A DNA stretch of 41,291 nt from Rubellimicrobium roseum (lineage in GTDB: Bacteria > Pseudomonadota > Alphaproteobacteria > Rhodobacterales > Rhodobacteraceae), in NCBI RefSeq assembly GCF_006152145.1, contig NZ_VDFV01000034.1:1-41291 (forward strand), given 5' to 3'. Each line of letters opens with the position of its first letter. Position 1 is the stretch's first letter. Below, piece by piece: positions 22,533 through 29,923 of this stretch. The notes beneath the pieces were generated by a model, which worked only from the letters and a program-made list of their open reading frames with translations, searched no databases and was not told the origin of the DNA. Made by a program: the position numbers and the translations under genes.

Positions 22533-22892
22533 CGACGGACAGACGAGGTAGAAGTTGCCGAGTCCCTAGAGGATGAAGATATACTCGAGGACGAAGGCGT
22601 ACTTGAGGACGAAAGCCTGGCTGAGGACGAAACGCTCGACGAGAGGGTGGCTCTCAGACCCTGGGACATCGACGGCGACGGCATCATCGTTCGCGACGAG
22701 TTCCTTGATGGATTCGCGGACTGGGGCACGTTTGGCGATTTCGATGTGGACGCTGACGGCCTCATTGCCGGCGAGGAGCTCAGTGAGGGGATCTTCGAGC
22801 TGTATGACAATGACTTTGACGGCTTGATCGAGGAACCCGAGCTGACCGAAATGGGTGACGACATGGGCGATGGCGGCCTGTTCGACGTATGA
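22533..22892 (+). pseudogene. EF-hand protein, 5' end lost at the insertion sequence
   Basis: The frame is open from just past the right end of the IS3 element but has no start codon before a GTG at 22647. It encodes an acidic repeat tract, then three EF-hand calcium loops: DIDGDGIIVRDE, DVDADGLIAGEE and DNDFDGLIEEPE, and a short Asp/Gly-rich tail. Calcium binding is a safe family inference; the partner or function is unknown. Since the signal peptide and beginning appear lost, expression is doubtful, although the GTG could yield an 81-aa peptide (its GAGAGG is placed too close to be a good ribosome site). Confidence 0.65.
22569..22640 (+). repeat. four tandem 18-bp units encoding an acidic hexapeptide
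   Basis: Four units each begin GAGGAYGAA and encode E-D-E plus three variable residues (EDEDIL, EDEGVL, EDESLA, EDETLD). They lie at the 5' end of the surviving EF-hand reading frame, just beyond the IS3 element. Confidence 0.75.
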
Positions 22893-23285
22893 CGCCCTTG
22901 CATGCGGCTTACGGGAGAAAGGATCCGATACCTATTCCCTGCGCTTCCGGTGAGCTCATCCAGCCGCGCGTCTGGGCCGCTGTGACTGCCATGGCGCTCG
23001 CCCTCTGACGCAGACTCCGCTGAAAGCAAGCCACCGCCGGCCGCAGTCACGGCGCTTCTCGTTGCGCCTGGAGGCTTCTCGCTCAGATGTCGCGACATGG
23101 GCGCGCTGACCTCGGGTATCCTGCTGACGGCCGTTCTGGAGGTGCTGCACCGGCTGCGGGCCTCGGGGACTTGACCAGCCCACCAGAAGGCCGGGGCATC
23201 ATCGCCGGGGAGCCATCTCGACACAACGCCCCGGCAACACAAAGGTCCTTCGTGCGTTGGTCACCCGGCATGCAGGAGACGCGTC
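22893..23285. other. intergenic stretch without a convincing gene
   Basis: A 25-codon frame at 23098 (MGALTSGILL then TAVLEVLHRLRASGT) looks protein-like but is too short to judge. The long - strand frame here is serine-rich and antisense to the EF-hand repeats. The last 30 bases hold the ribosome-binding site of the next gene (AGGAG). Confidence 0.5.
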
Positions 23286-23798
23286 ATGTCTCAGGATACC
23301 TCCTACCATGCGCCCGAGATCGGGGAGGACATGGCCTTTCAGAGCCACGACTGGATGGCAGAGCGCATCGGTTGGGGCGTGATGGTGCTGGTGATCGTCG
23401 CCGCCTTGCTCGGGCTCTTCGCAGTCGGTCCGATGAGTTGGACGACGAGCACCGACACATCCGGGCTGCTTCGCGTCGACTACGGCCGCATCCAGCGCCA
23501 AACCGCGCCGGCGTCGCTCAAGCTCGATGTCGATCTCGCCGCTGTCACGGACAGGGCCATCGAGCTTCAATTGGACCAGACCTTTCTCGAGTTCTTCGAT
23601 ATCGACTCGATGCAGCCCGAGCCCGCAGAGGCGGTCGCAACAGCGCAGGGCCTGCGTCTGCGCTTCAGGGCCGAGCCCGGTCAGGGCCGCGCTACGATCT
23701 ATGTCCAGCTTACCCCACAGGCGATCGGCTTACGCCGGACGCGGCTGGGGCTTGCCGGCCACGAGCCCGTCGAGCTTTCCTACTTCATCTATCCCTAG
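23286..23798 (+). CDS. membrane-anchored protein paired with a YetF/DUF421 gene
   Basis: The 170-aa product has a cytoplasmic N-terminus of about 30 residues, one membrane helix (GVMVLVIVAALLGLFAVG) and a C-terminal beta-rich domain probably outside the inner membrane (LKLDVDLAAVTDRAIELQL, ATIYVQLTPQAIGLRR). I recognise no named family. AGGAG precedes the ATG. The YetF-like gene follows after ten bases, so the two probably act together at the membrane. Confidence 0.8.
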   Translation: MSQDTSYHAPEIGEDMAFQSHDWMAERIGWGVMVLVIVAALLGLFAVGPMSWTTSTDTSGLLRVDYGRIQRQTAPASLKLDVDLAAVTDRAIELQLDQTFLEFFDIDSMQPEPAEAVATAQGLRLRFRAEPGQGRATIYVQLTPQAIGLRRTRLGLAGHEPVELSYFIYP

Positions 23799-23808
23799 GG
23801 AGCCTGCC

Positions 23809-24264
23809 ATGGATGCAGTGCTGCGCGGCGTCTCGATCTACCTCATTGTGCTCGTGGTCATCCGTCTGTCGGGCCGGCGCACGCTTGGGGAGATGACCGC
23901 CTTCGACTTCGTTCTCCTGCTCATTATTGCGGAAACGACTCAACAGGCGCTGCTTGGCGAAGATTTCTCGATCACCAACGCCTTCCTTCTCGTGACCACG
24001 CTCGTCGGCATCGACATTCTTATGTCCCTTCTCAAGCAGCACTTCGATCTAATCGACCGGTTTATCGACGGCGTTCCTATGATCATCGTCGAGAATGGCC
24101 GCCCGCTCGTGGACCGGCTTCGGAAGGCCCGCCTCGACGAGGCCGACGTCATGCAGGCCGCCCGCAAGCTCCAGGGGCTCGAGCGTATGGACCAGATCAA
24201 GTTCGCCGTGCTGGAGGCTGACGGTAGCATCACCGTCATCCCGAAGATCGCGGCGGCAGTCTAG
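23809..24264 (+). CDS. YetF/DUF421 family membrane protein
   Basis: The 151-aa product has two or three N-terminal hydrophobic segments with the family motif GRRTLGEMTAFDFVLLLIIAE. A cytoplasmic domain follows, with VPMIIVENGRPLVDRLRKARL and KFAVLEADGSITVIPK. DUF421/YetF proteins are widespread, and YetF-type proteins have been tied to spore-germinant and membrane complexes in Bacillus; the function in alphaproteobacteria is unknown. AGGGAGC lies six bases before the ATG, and it forms an operon with the preceding gene. Confidence 0.88.
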   Translation: MDAVLRGVSIYLIVLVVIRLSGRRTLGEMTAFDFVLLLIIAETTQQALLGEDFSITNAFLLVTTLVGIDILMSLLKQHFDLIDRFIDGVPMIIVENGRPLVDRLRKARLDEADVMQAARKLQGLERMDQIKFAVLEADGSITVIPKIAAAV

Positions 24265-24891
24265 GCCTGTCGCAAATGGCACTGGCATGTGGGGCTAAGC
24301 GGGCTCGTACGCCATTCTTAAGTTTTATCGTTAATCGGACAAGGCTTGGCTGCTCGCTTCTGAGCGGGAGAGGTTCTCTGATGCTGGCGTTCGCGACGTG
24401 CTCGGCTGGTTCTTCGTAGAACTCGGATGACGTCGTCTCCAGCGATACGTCTAAGCTGGCAAGTAGTCCATGGTCGGTCTTCTCTTCCGATTGAGGTCAA
24501 TCTCGCCGGGTCCCGGTGAAGTGCAACCAGATCGTTACCCTATGTTGAAGAACGACTTGCTAGCTCAGCTAAAAGAACTCTCGGCAGTTCACCATGCCTT
24601 CGAAGTCGAGGGCTTCGACAGTACATGGGGTGGGCCAAGTCTCCAGATCGCTACGAGCGGGCCGAAGAGGCTGGCCGCTGCTGACCTCTGGACAGATCGT
24701 TATGCGCAACGTCGTCGGCTGAGAAAAGCTCGTCATGCCGCTGTCGAACAGGTCCCTTGATACCGTCACATTAAGGCGTAAAGGTTCGAAGCGTCTGATT
24801 TGCCCGACGCGAACTTCTATCACGGTTGCGACACTACCCCTACCTACTAGGGAGTAGCACGACGAACCTTAGAGTTGCGAGGAGCACTGCG
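24265..24891. other. 627-bp region with no convincing gene
   Basis: The base composition falls compared with the neighbours. One + frame (24542-24760, starting MLKNDLLAQLKELSAVHHAF) has a plausible helical start, but its basic end looks random and it lacks a ribosome-binding site; I leave it uncalled. No RNA gene or terminator was seen. GCGAGGAG at the end is the ribosome-binding site of the next gene. Confidence 0.45.
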
Positions 24892-25161
24892 ATGAAGCTG
24901 CTCGGCCTAGCCTTAGGCTCATTGCCGGTCATCGTAGCTGCAGAAACCAGCGCGGATTACGCCGCAATGTCGCGCACCCTGTGGGAAGCCTTCGAGTGCG
25001 GCTACTTCGCTGAGAAATTCGGCGATACGGAGGAGGCGTCGCGGCTGTATTTCCTTGGCATCAGCGCAGGGCGCCAATTTCTCTTAGCTTATGATGCTGG
25101 GCAGTCGACGCGCCGGAGCAGGTGCCCCGCCGGCACATGCCTCTCCAGGCTGAACTCGTAG
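24892..25161 (+). pseudogene. small exported protein, 3' end replaced by an IS remnant
   Basis: The start is clear: GAGGAG eight bases before the ATG and a signal peptide (MKLLGLALGSLPVIVAAE). The mature part has SRTLWEAFECGYFAEKFGD and RLYFLGISAGRQFLLAY, a pattern of small periplasmic or phage-associated hypothetical proteins with a conserved cysteine. After about residue 71 (AYDAGQ) the frame continues antisense to a transposase remnant, adding unrelated residues. The original protein was probably longer. Truncation is inferred from the transposase match. Confidence 0.6.
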
Positions 25162-25196
25162 AATAGCTGTGCCGCCTCGACCTGACGTCCCGTCAT
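25089..25196 (-). pseudogene. N-terminal remnant of an IS5/IS1182-like transposase
   Basis: Read leftward from the ATG at 25196, the sequence gives MTGRQVEAAQLFYEFSLERH and then VPAGHLLRRVD, the usual beginning of transposases with a DUF772-type N-terminus (LFYEFSLE..VPxDHLLRxID). After RRVD the match ends at about 25105, and a stop follows at 25089. Only some 31 of several hundred residues survive. Confidence 0.65.
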
Positions 25197-25278
25197 GGCC
25201 CCGCCCTCCCGCGCCCCTCAAACAAAGGGAAGCACGGGCTCAGCCGCCGCTCAAACTCGAGTTTTTCAACAGCATCCA
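25105..25278 (-). mobile_element. insertion-sequence end remnant
   Basis: This segment combines the truncated transposase start with a terminal-looking sequence, GAGTTTTTCAACAGCATC (near 25259-25276). Such GAGTTTTTCAACAG ends are common in this group of elements. The rest of the element is missing. Its inner end cuts the gene at 24892. Confidence 0.5.
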
Positions 25279-25293
25279 AGATTTATGCACGTT

Positions 25294-25325
25294 CGGAAGT
25301 GGCCTTTGGCTTGCTTAAACTTCCG
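25294..25325. promoter_or_regulatory. inverted repeat upstream of the TSUP permease gene
   Basis: CGGAAGT (25294-25300) is repeated as ACTTCCG (25319-25325) with 18 bases between, about 40 bases before the permease ATG. It could be a regulator site for that gene; no matching regulator gene adjoins it. Confidence 0.3.
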
Positions 25326-25363
25326 AGCGTGGCGGCGCGCTCGGGTTCGGCCTAGCCTGCGCC

Positions 25364-26113
25364 ATGCCGTTCGACCTTCCCGCCTCCTTGGTCCTCGTGA
25401 CCCTGACTTTCCTGCTCGCAGGCTTCGTCAAGGGCGTGGTGGGGCTCGGCCTGCCGACCATCGCCATGGGCCTTTTGAGCCTTGCCATGGCGCCGGCGCA
25501 GGCGGCCGCGCTCCTGATCGTGCCGTCCCTTGTCACCAACGTCTGGCAGCTCGGGGCGGGCTCGCGTGTGAGCACCCTCCTCCGGCGCCTGTGGCCGATG
25601 CAGGCGGGCGTCGTGCTGGGCACCGTGTCAAGCGCCGGGGTTCTCCAGAGCCAAGAGGCGGGGCTCGCCTCGGCTGGCCTGGGGGTTGCGCTGGTGATCT
25701 ATGCCGGGCTCGGCCTCTCGGCCCCGCGCGTCCACGTCCCCGCCCCGACGGAGCGATGGCTGGGGCCGGTGGTGGGTGTCGCCACAGGCCTCGTCACCGG
25801 CATGACCGGCGTGTTCGTGATCCCGGCCGTGCCCTACCTCGCGGCGCTCGGGTTCTCTCGGGACGAACTGATCCAAGCCCTGGGGCTCTCGTTCACCGTC
25901 TCCACGGTCGCGCTGGCCTTCGCGCTCGCGGGTGGTGGGTCGCTGGGGGTGGGGGCTGCCACGGCCTCGCTCCTCACACTCATCCCGGCGCTCGCCGGCA
26001 TGATGGTGGGGGGATGGGTGCGGGGCCGGATCAGCGAGGGGGCGTTCCGCCGGTGCTTCTTCCTCAGCCTCCTGGCGCTCGGGTTTTATCTCGCCCTGCG
26101 AAAGCTCGTCTGA
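25364..26113 (+). CDS. TSUP/TauE-SafE family permease
   Basis: The 249-aa membrane protein has about eight hydrophobic segments in two repeated halves. Each half opens with a family signature: LAGFVKGVVGLGLPTIAMGL (about residues 18-37) and ATGLVTGMTGVFVIPAVPYL (about residues 139-158). TSUP proteins export or import sulphur-containing or organic anions such as sulphite or sulphoacetate; the substrate cannot be read from sequence. No strong ribosome-binding site is seen. The gene stands alone, convergent with the glutathione S-transferase. Confidence 0.88.
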   Translation: MPFDLPASLVLVTLTFLLAGFVKGVVGLGLPTIAMGLLSLAMAPAQAAALLIVPSLVTNVWQLGAGSRVSTLLRRLWPMQAGVVLGTVSSAGVLQSQEAGLASAGLGVALVIYAGLGLSAPRVHVPAPTERWLGPVVGVATGLVTGMTGVFVIPAVPYLAALGFSRDELIQALGLSFTVSTVALAFALAGGGSLGVGAATASLLTLIPALAGMMVGGWVRGRISEGAFRRCFFLSLLALGFYLALRKLV

Positions 26114-26226
26114 CGGGACCGTTGCGTGAGCGCGCAGAGGTCATGATCCATACGCGGCGTGACCTGCTTCACGGCCCAGAACATCAGCACGGTTCGCGCC
26201 GACCAAGCCCCCCTGCCGTCAGGTGC

Positions 26227-26874
26227 TCACTGTCTTTTGCGGAGCCTCGCCTCGTCGCCAGCGGCGAAGTGGGCGAGCTGGTCCGCATGCGCCTTCCCGA
26301 AGGCAGGCCGGGCGCAGACGCGCTCGATGTAGGCCTCAAGGGTTGGATAGTCTCCCGGCAGCCCCGTCATCGCCTTGGTTTGGCGCAACACGTCCGCCAT
26401 GAGGATGTCAGCAACAGTGAAGCGCTCGGCCGCGATCCACTCGCGGCTCTCGATGACCGTCTCAAGCTGGGCGAGACGCATGGCGAGCCAACCGGCAAGC
26501 CTCTGGCCGCCTTCGCTTGATCTGCCCACGACCATCAGCGGCACGCTGACCATCTCGATCGAGTTGAGGGCGGCGATCGTCCACTCGAGCACCTCCGCCT
26601 CGGCTGCCGGGTCACGCGGCATGAGCGTGTCGCTCTTGCGGCCCAGATGCAGGAGGCAGGCGCCACTCTCGAAGAGCGTGAGGCCGTTATCCTCCAGGAA
26701 CGGGATCTGCCCGAACGGCTGGCGCGCGAAGTGCTCCGGCTCGCGCTCGTCGAAGGACACGCTGCGCACCTCGTAGGCGAGCTGCGCCTCTTCGCAGGCC
26801 CACCGAAGGCGGAGGTCACGGACATAGCCGCGTGGGCCTTCGGGCACCCAGTCATACGTCCAGATCGTCAGCAC
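26227..26874 (-). CDS. glutathione S-transferase family protein
   Basis: The 215-aa product has a thioredoxin-like N-terminal half with PFGQIPFLEDNGLTLFESGA (cis-Pro and the Glu-Ser glutathione contact) and a helical C-terminal half with AERFTVADILMADVLR, the usual N-capping motif. I use the GTG at 26874 (product MLTIWTYDWV) because AGGAG lies six bases upstream; the longer frame to 26925 adds a tail unlike the family. An early RLRWACEEAQL helix is typical. The substrate is unknown. Confidence 0.85.
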   Translation of the reverse strand: MLTIWTYDWVPEGPRGYVRDLRLRWACEEAQLAYEVRSVSFDEREPEHFARQPFGQIPFLEDNGLTLFESGACLLHLGRKSDTLMPRDPAAEAEVLEWTIAALNSIEMVSVPLMVVGRSSEGGQRLAGWLAMRLAQLETVIESREWIAAERFTVADILMADVLRQTKAMTGLPGDYPTLEAYIERVCARPAFGKAHADQLAHFAAGDEARLRKRQ

Positions 26875-27082
26875 GGTCGTCTCCTGTAACAGGGACACGG
26901 CCAGATGATGCCCTGAGGACGACAAGGGTCAAATCGCAGGCCGGGCCAAGAACAATGATCATCGGCCAGATCGCCCAGCCTGAAGCCGAGCGCCTCGAAC
27001 AGAATTCAAGCCAGCGGGGCGCAGTGATCCAGTGAACGATGCGATTCTCGGGAGGAGGTGGACCCTCCTGTCCGCCTTGCGC

Positions 27083-27095
27083 TATACGGTGTATA
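27083..27095. promoter_or_regulatory. operator candidate before the RibD-like/TetR operon
   Basis: TATACGGTGTATA is an inverted repeat with five-base arms around GGT, 21 bases before the ATG. It overlaps AT-rich promoter-like sequence (TTGCGC, then TATAAAT at 27092-27098). TetR-family repressors often bind palindromes at their own operon promoter, and the second gene here is a TetR. Confidence 0.45.
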
Positions 27096-27116
27096 AATAT
27101 TGGATGGAGCATCGGC

Positions 27117-27671
27117 ATGGTCACAGGTCACGTCTTCATTGCCACGAGCCTTGACGGCTTCATTGCCCGGCCGGACGGTGGGCTCGACTGGCTCTTTGCC
27201 TCCGATCCTGGGGACGAGGACCACGGCTACGACGCATTCATCTCCCGTATGGACGGCATCATCATGGGCCGCGGCACCTATGAGAGTGTGCTGACGCTCG
27301 GCCCGTGGTCCTACCCGAAGCCCGTCGTGGTGATGTCGCGGAGCCTGACGGACGCGGACGTGCCTGCTGAACTGGCAGGCCGGGTGCGGATCACCGCGGA
27401 GCCGCCGCGGGTGCTCTTCGAGCGGCTCAGCCGAGAGGGCTGGCGCCGGGCCTACGTCGATGGTGGCGCGGTAATCCGGTCCTGCCTCGCCGAGGGCCTT
27501 ATCGAGGACCTGATCCTCACCCGCGCACCCGTGCTGATCGGCATGGGGCGGCCGCTCTTCGGGGCGATCGAGCAAGACCTGCGGCTCGTGCATCAGGGGA
27601 CGGAGACCTTTCCCTCGGGGCTGGTGCAGTCCCGCTATAGCCTTCCATCCCCGACCCAAGCGCACGGATGA
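27117..27671 (+). CDS. RibD C-terminal/dihydrofolate reductase-like protein
   Basis: The 184-aa product shows the fold's landmarks: GHVFIATSLDGFIARPDGGLDW at the start (split by one charged loop), IIMGRGTYESVL, KPVVVMSRSL, AYVDGGAVIRSCLAEGLIEDL, and a late VLIGMGRPLFG. These bind NADPH in related enzymes; the stand-alone bacterial forms have no firmly known substrate. GGAG lies seven bases before the ATG at 27117; the frame upstream is not family-like. It overlaps the following TetR gene as ATGA. Confidence 0.88.
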   Translation: MVTGHVFIATSLDGFIARPDGGLDWLFASDPGDEDHGYDAFISRMDGIIMGRGTYESVLTLGPWSYPKPVVVMSRSLTDADVPAELAGRVRITAEPPRVLFERLSREGWRRAYVDGGAVIRSCLAEGLIEDLILTRAPVLIGMGRPLFGAIEQDLRLVHQGTETFPSGLVQSRYSLPSPTQAHG

Positions 27672-28240
27672 CAGAGGGTAGAACATCGGGCCGCGGTCCT
27701 GGGCGACCACCGCTGGCCGCGGCGGCACTCGGAGACGACGCCATTGTTGCAGCGGGGCTTGCCCTACTGGACGAGGGAGGGGAGGCGGCGGTCACGCTGC
27801 GCGGCGTGGCCCGGCGGCTGGGCGTGACGCCCATGGCCGTGTCTCACCACACCGGCGGGCGCGACGGCCTCCTGGCGCGGGTAGTGGCAGCCGCCCATGC
27901 TGGCCTCGACGTGCCACCTGGGGATCACAAGGCCAGTGCAGCGGAGGTTGCTGCGGCCACTCTCGCCTACGCCCAAGCCGCACAGCGTCATCCGGCAGCG
28001 GTGGCCGCGCTCTTCGCCCGCTCCGATCTCATGCCGGATGAACTGAAGCGATTCAGCGCCTGGGTCAGGGGGCAGATCGCCCTGCGTGATCCGTCCATGG
28101 CCGATCGCGGCTTGGCGCTCCTCGTCGACTACATCCATGGCCATCTCCTGGCCGCGTCAGTTGCGCCCGAGGACGCTGAGATGGAGCACACCTTTCGCGC
28201 CAACGTGGAGCAACTCGCCCGATGGGTGCTGGCCGAGTGA
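27668..28240 (+). CDS. TetR-family transcriptional regulator
   Basis: The 190-aa product has the N-terminal TetR HTH (AGLALLDEGGEAAVTLRGVA through RRLGVTPMAVSHHTGGRDGLL) and a helical ligand-binding C-terminal half. Translation is coupled to the RibD-like gene by ATGA overlap. It probably represses its own operon through the palindrome at 27083-27095. Confidence 0.88.
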   Translation: MTEGRTSGRGPGRPPLAAAALGDDAIVAAGLALLDEGGEAAVTLRGVARRLGVTPMAVSHHTGGRDGLLARVVAAAHAGLDVPPGDHKASAAEVAAATLAYAQAAQRHPAAVAALFARSDLMPDELKRFSAWVRGQIALRDPSMADRGLALLVDYIHGHLLAASVAPEDAEMEHTFRANVEQLARWVLAE

Positions 28241-28322
28241 GGCTGTCCTGAGAGCTGCGGGATCTCGGATTCCGCCCACGCGAAGAGGCATGGGCAGCGG
28301 CACCTTGATCGACAAGGCCGGC

Positions 28323-28364
28323 TTGACTTAGGCCCTGCGTGTCTATTGTTTACCTCAAGGTGAA
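28323..28364 (+). promoter_or_regulatory. candidate promoter and operator of the RibD-like/ArsR operon
   Basis: TTGACT (28323-28328) and TATTGT (28344-28349) are spaced by 15 bases, shorter than ideal. An inverted repeat TTTACCT-CA-AGGTGAA (28349-28364, six of seven pairs) abuts the -10 box. It may be the site of the ArsR-type regulator encoded downstream. Confidence 0.4.
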
Positions 28365-28388
28365 GTGTTGTCGGGGAGGAGGCAAACC

Positions 28389-29042
28389 ATGCGACTGATC
28401 TTGATGTCGTTCTTGACGCTCGATGGCGTCTACCAGGGGCCGGGCTCTCCCGACGAGGATCGGAGCGACGGGTTCGAACGCGGCGGCTGGCTCGTTCCCT
28501 TCGTGGATGCGGCGTTTGAGGAGCAGGCGACGGCATGGACGGCGATCGCGACGGCGTTCCTCTTCGGCCACCGCACCTACGATGCTTTCGCGGCGGTCTG
28601 GCCCACCATCACCGATCCAGCCGATCGGAATGCGGCGCAGCTGAACTCCCGACCGAAGTTCGTGGTGGCAACGACGCCCGTCGAGCAGAGCTGGACGCCG
28701 GTCACTGTCATCGACCGGGACCTGGAATCCCAAGTCTCGGCGCTCAAGGCCAGCGGAGACGGCGAGTTGCAGGTCCACGGCAGTGGCAGGCTGGGCCGCA
28801 CACTGCTCGCTGCGGGTCTGGTGGACGAGCTGCGGCTCGTGACTGCCCCGGTTATCTTGGGCCAGGGACGGCGGCTCTTTGGGGACACCGCGGGACCACT
28901 CGGCTTCCAGCTCCTGTCGAGCCAGACGACCCCGGCCGGCCTTCAGCTGTGCCGTTACGGCTTCAAGGGAGCTGCTGGAGCTGGCGCCTACGTTCGGGGC
29001 GTGACGGACCGGGCCTTCGAGACCGCAGCTGGGGGTTCATGA
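28389..29042 (+). CDS. second RibD C-terminal/dihydrofolate reductase-like protein
   Basis: The 217-aa product starts MRLILMSFLTLDGVYQGPGS and contains FLFGHRTYDAFAAVWP, KFVVATTPVEQSW, LQVHGSGRLGRTLLAAGLVDE and VILGQGRRLFG, as in the YyaP/RibD-like group. GGAGGAGG lies upstream of the ATG. It is only distantly similar to the RibD-like protein at 27117, so this is not a recent tandem copy. The following ArsR gene starts at its stop (ATGA), forming one operon that once also held an AHSA1 gene. Confidence 0.88.
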   Translation: MRLILMSFLTLDGVYQGPGSPDEDRSDGFERGGWLVPFVDAAFEEQATAWTAIATAFLFGHRTYDAFAAVWPTITDPADRNAAQLNSRPKFVVATTPVEQSWTPVTVIDRDLESQVSALKASGDGELQVHGSGRLGRTLLAAGLVDELRLVTAPVILGQGRRLFGDTAGPLGFQLLSSQTTPAGLQLCRYGFKGAAGAGAYVRGVTDRAFETAAGGS

Positions 29043-29410
29043 TGACGAGCCGGACCTGGCCCACCGCAGAGCCGCTCGACGGGGTCTTTCTCGCCCTGTC
29101 GGATCCGACCCGGCGGGCGGTGATCGGCCGGCTCGGTCAGGGCGGCGCCAGCGTCAGCGAACTGGCCCAGCCCTTCGAGATGAGCCTGCCCGCCTTCATG
29201 AAGCACGTCCGGGTGCTGGAAAGCTGCGGCGTGGTCCGGACCGAGAAGCGGGGGCGGGTGCGTGTCTGCGTGCTGGAAGGGCAGGCGATCTCGCAGGCCG
29301 AGAGCTGGCTCGCGCAGCAGCGCGCGGCCTGGCAGGCGCAGGCCGACAGGCTTGTTACCTACGTCGAGGACGAACAGGAGGGGGTTGAGGGTGACCGACG
29401 TCGACAGTGA
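29039..29410 (+). CDS. ArsR-family transcriptional regulator
   Basis: The 123-aa product has a winged helix typical of the ArsR group that accompanies AHSA1/SRPBCC genes: FLALSDPTRRAVIGRLGQGG, VSELAQPFEMSLPAFMKHVR and VLESCGVVRTEKRGRVRV. No metal-binding cysteine pair is seen, so it is probably not a metal sensor. Of two adjacent ATGs, 29039 overlaps the previous stop. The AHSA1 remnant starts inside its 3' end. Confidence 0.88.
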   Translation: MMTSRTWPTAEPLDGVFLALSDPTRRAVIGRLGQGGASVSELAQPFEMSLPAFMKHVRVLESCGVVRTEKRGRVRVCVLEGQAISQAESWLAQQRAAWQAQADRLVTYVEDEQEGVEGDRRRQ

Positions 29411-29508
29411 CCTCGACCTGATGACCTCGCGCATCATTCGGGCCCCGCGGGCACGGGTATGGAGGACCTGGGCCGATCCCGACCAGCTCGCACGCTGGTG
29501 GATCCCGT
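29391..29508 (+). pseudogene. AHSA1/SRPBCC-family protein, 3' part lost
   Basis: From a GTG at 29391 the frame gives LDLMTSRIIRAPRARVWRTW and then ADPDQLARWWIP, the start of an AHSA1-type (activator of Hsp90 ATPase homologue) domain. The match stops after about 39 residues. ArsR-AHSA1 pairs are common, so the intact ancestor was probably the third gene of this operon. Confidence 0.65.
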
Positions 29509-29533
29509 GCCGATTGACACCGAGATGGTGTGA

Positions 29534-29746
29534 GCGGCTGAACCCGCTCCCAATGCGGCTCTTCTCGACATCAACCTGGGCGGGGAGGTGGTCTTCCCGG
29601 TGGCTGAGCTCCTGCTGGGCCGTGGCGTCCTGTTCGCCTTCATCACGGGCTACGAAGCCTGGACCTTGCCCGGCGCTTACGCCCACGTACCGCGCTTCGA
29701 AAAGCCAGTGGACCTGCAACGGGTCATCCGCTGGCTGATAGGGTGA
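29534..29746 (+). pseudogene. C-terminal fragment of a response-regulator receiver domain
   Basis: A frame without a start codon encodes NAALLDINLGGEVVFPVAEL, then VLFAFITGYEAW and VPRFEKPVDLQRVIRWL. This contains the phospho-acceptor aspartate (LLDINLGG), the switch threonine (ITGY) and the conserved lysine (EKPVDL) of a single-domain receiver. The first 45 or so residues are missing, and a TGA precedes the fragment. It directly abuts the AHSA1 fragment, so the two were joined by recombination. Confidence 0.65.
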
Positions 29747-29923
29747 CCCAAGGCTCGTTCAGGCTGACGGAAAGGCCTGCGACGCTACTCCGTGTTCAGC
29801 GCCAAGGAGTGTCTCTTACACGAACCGCCCCACCACGTGGGCTACGCAGCAACGCCCTTAGGTCTCCCTCGCCGTAGTGAAACGATCTTGCTGTTGCACT
29901 GGCTCGATGTGTTGGAGGGGAGC

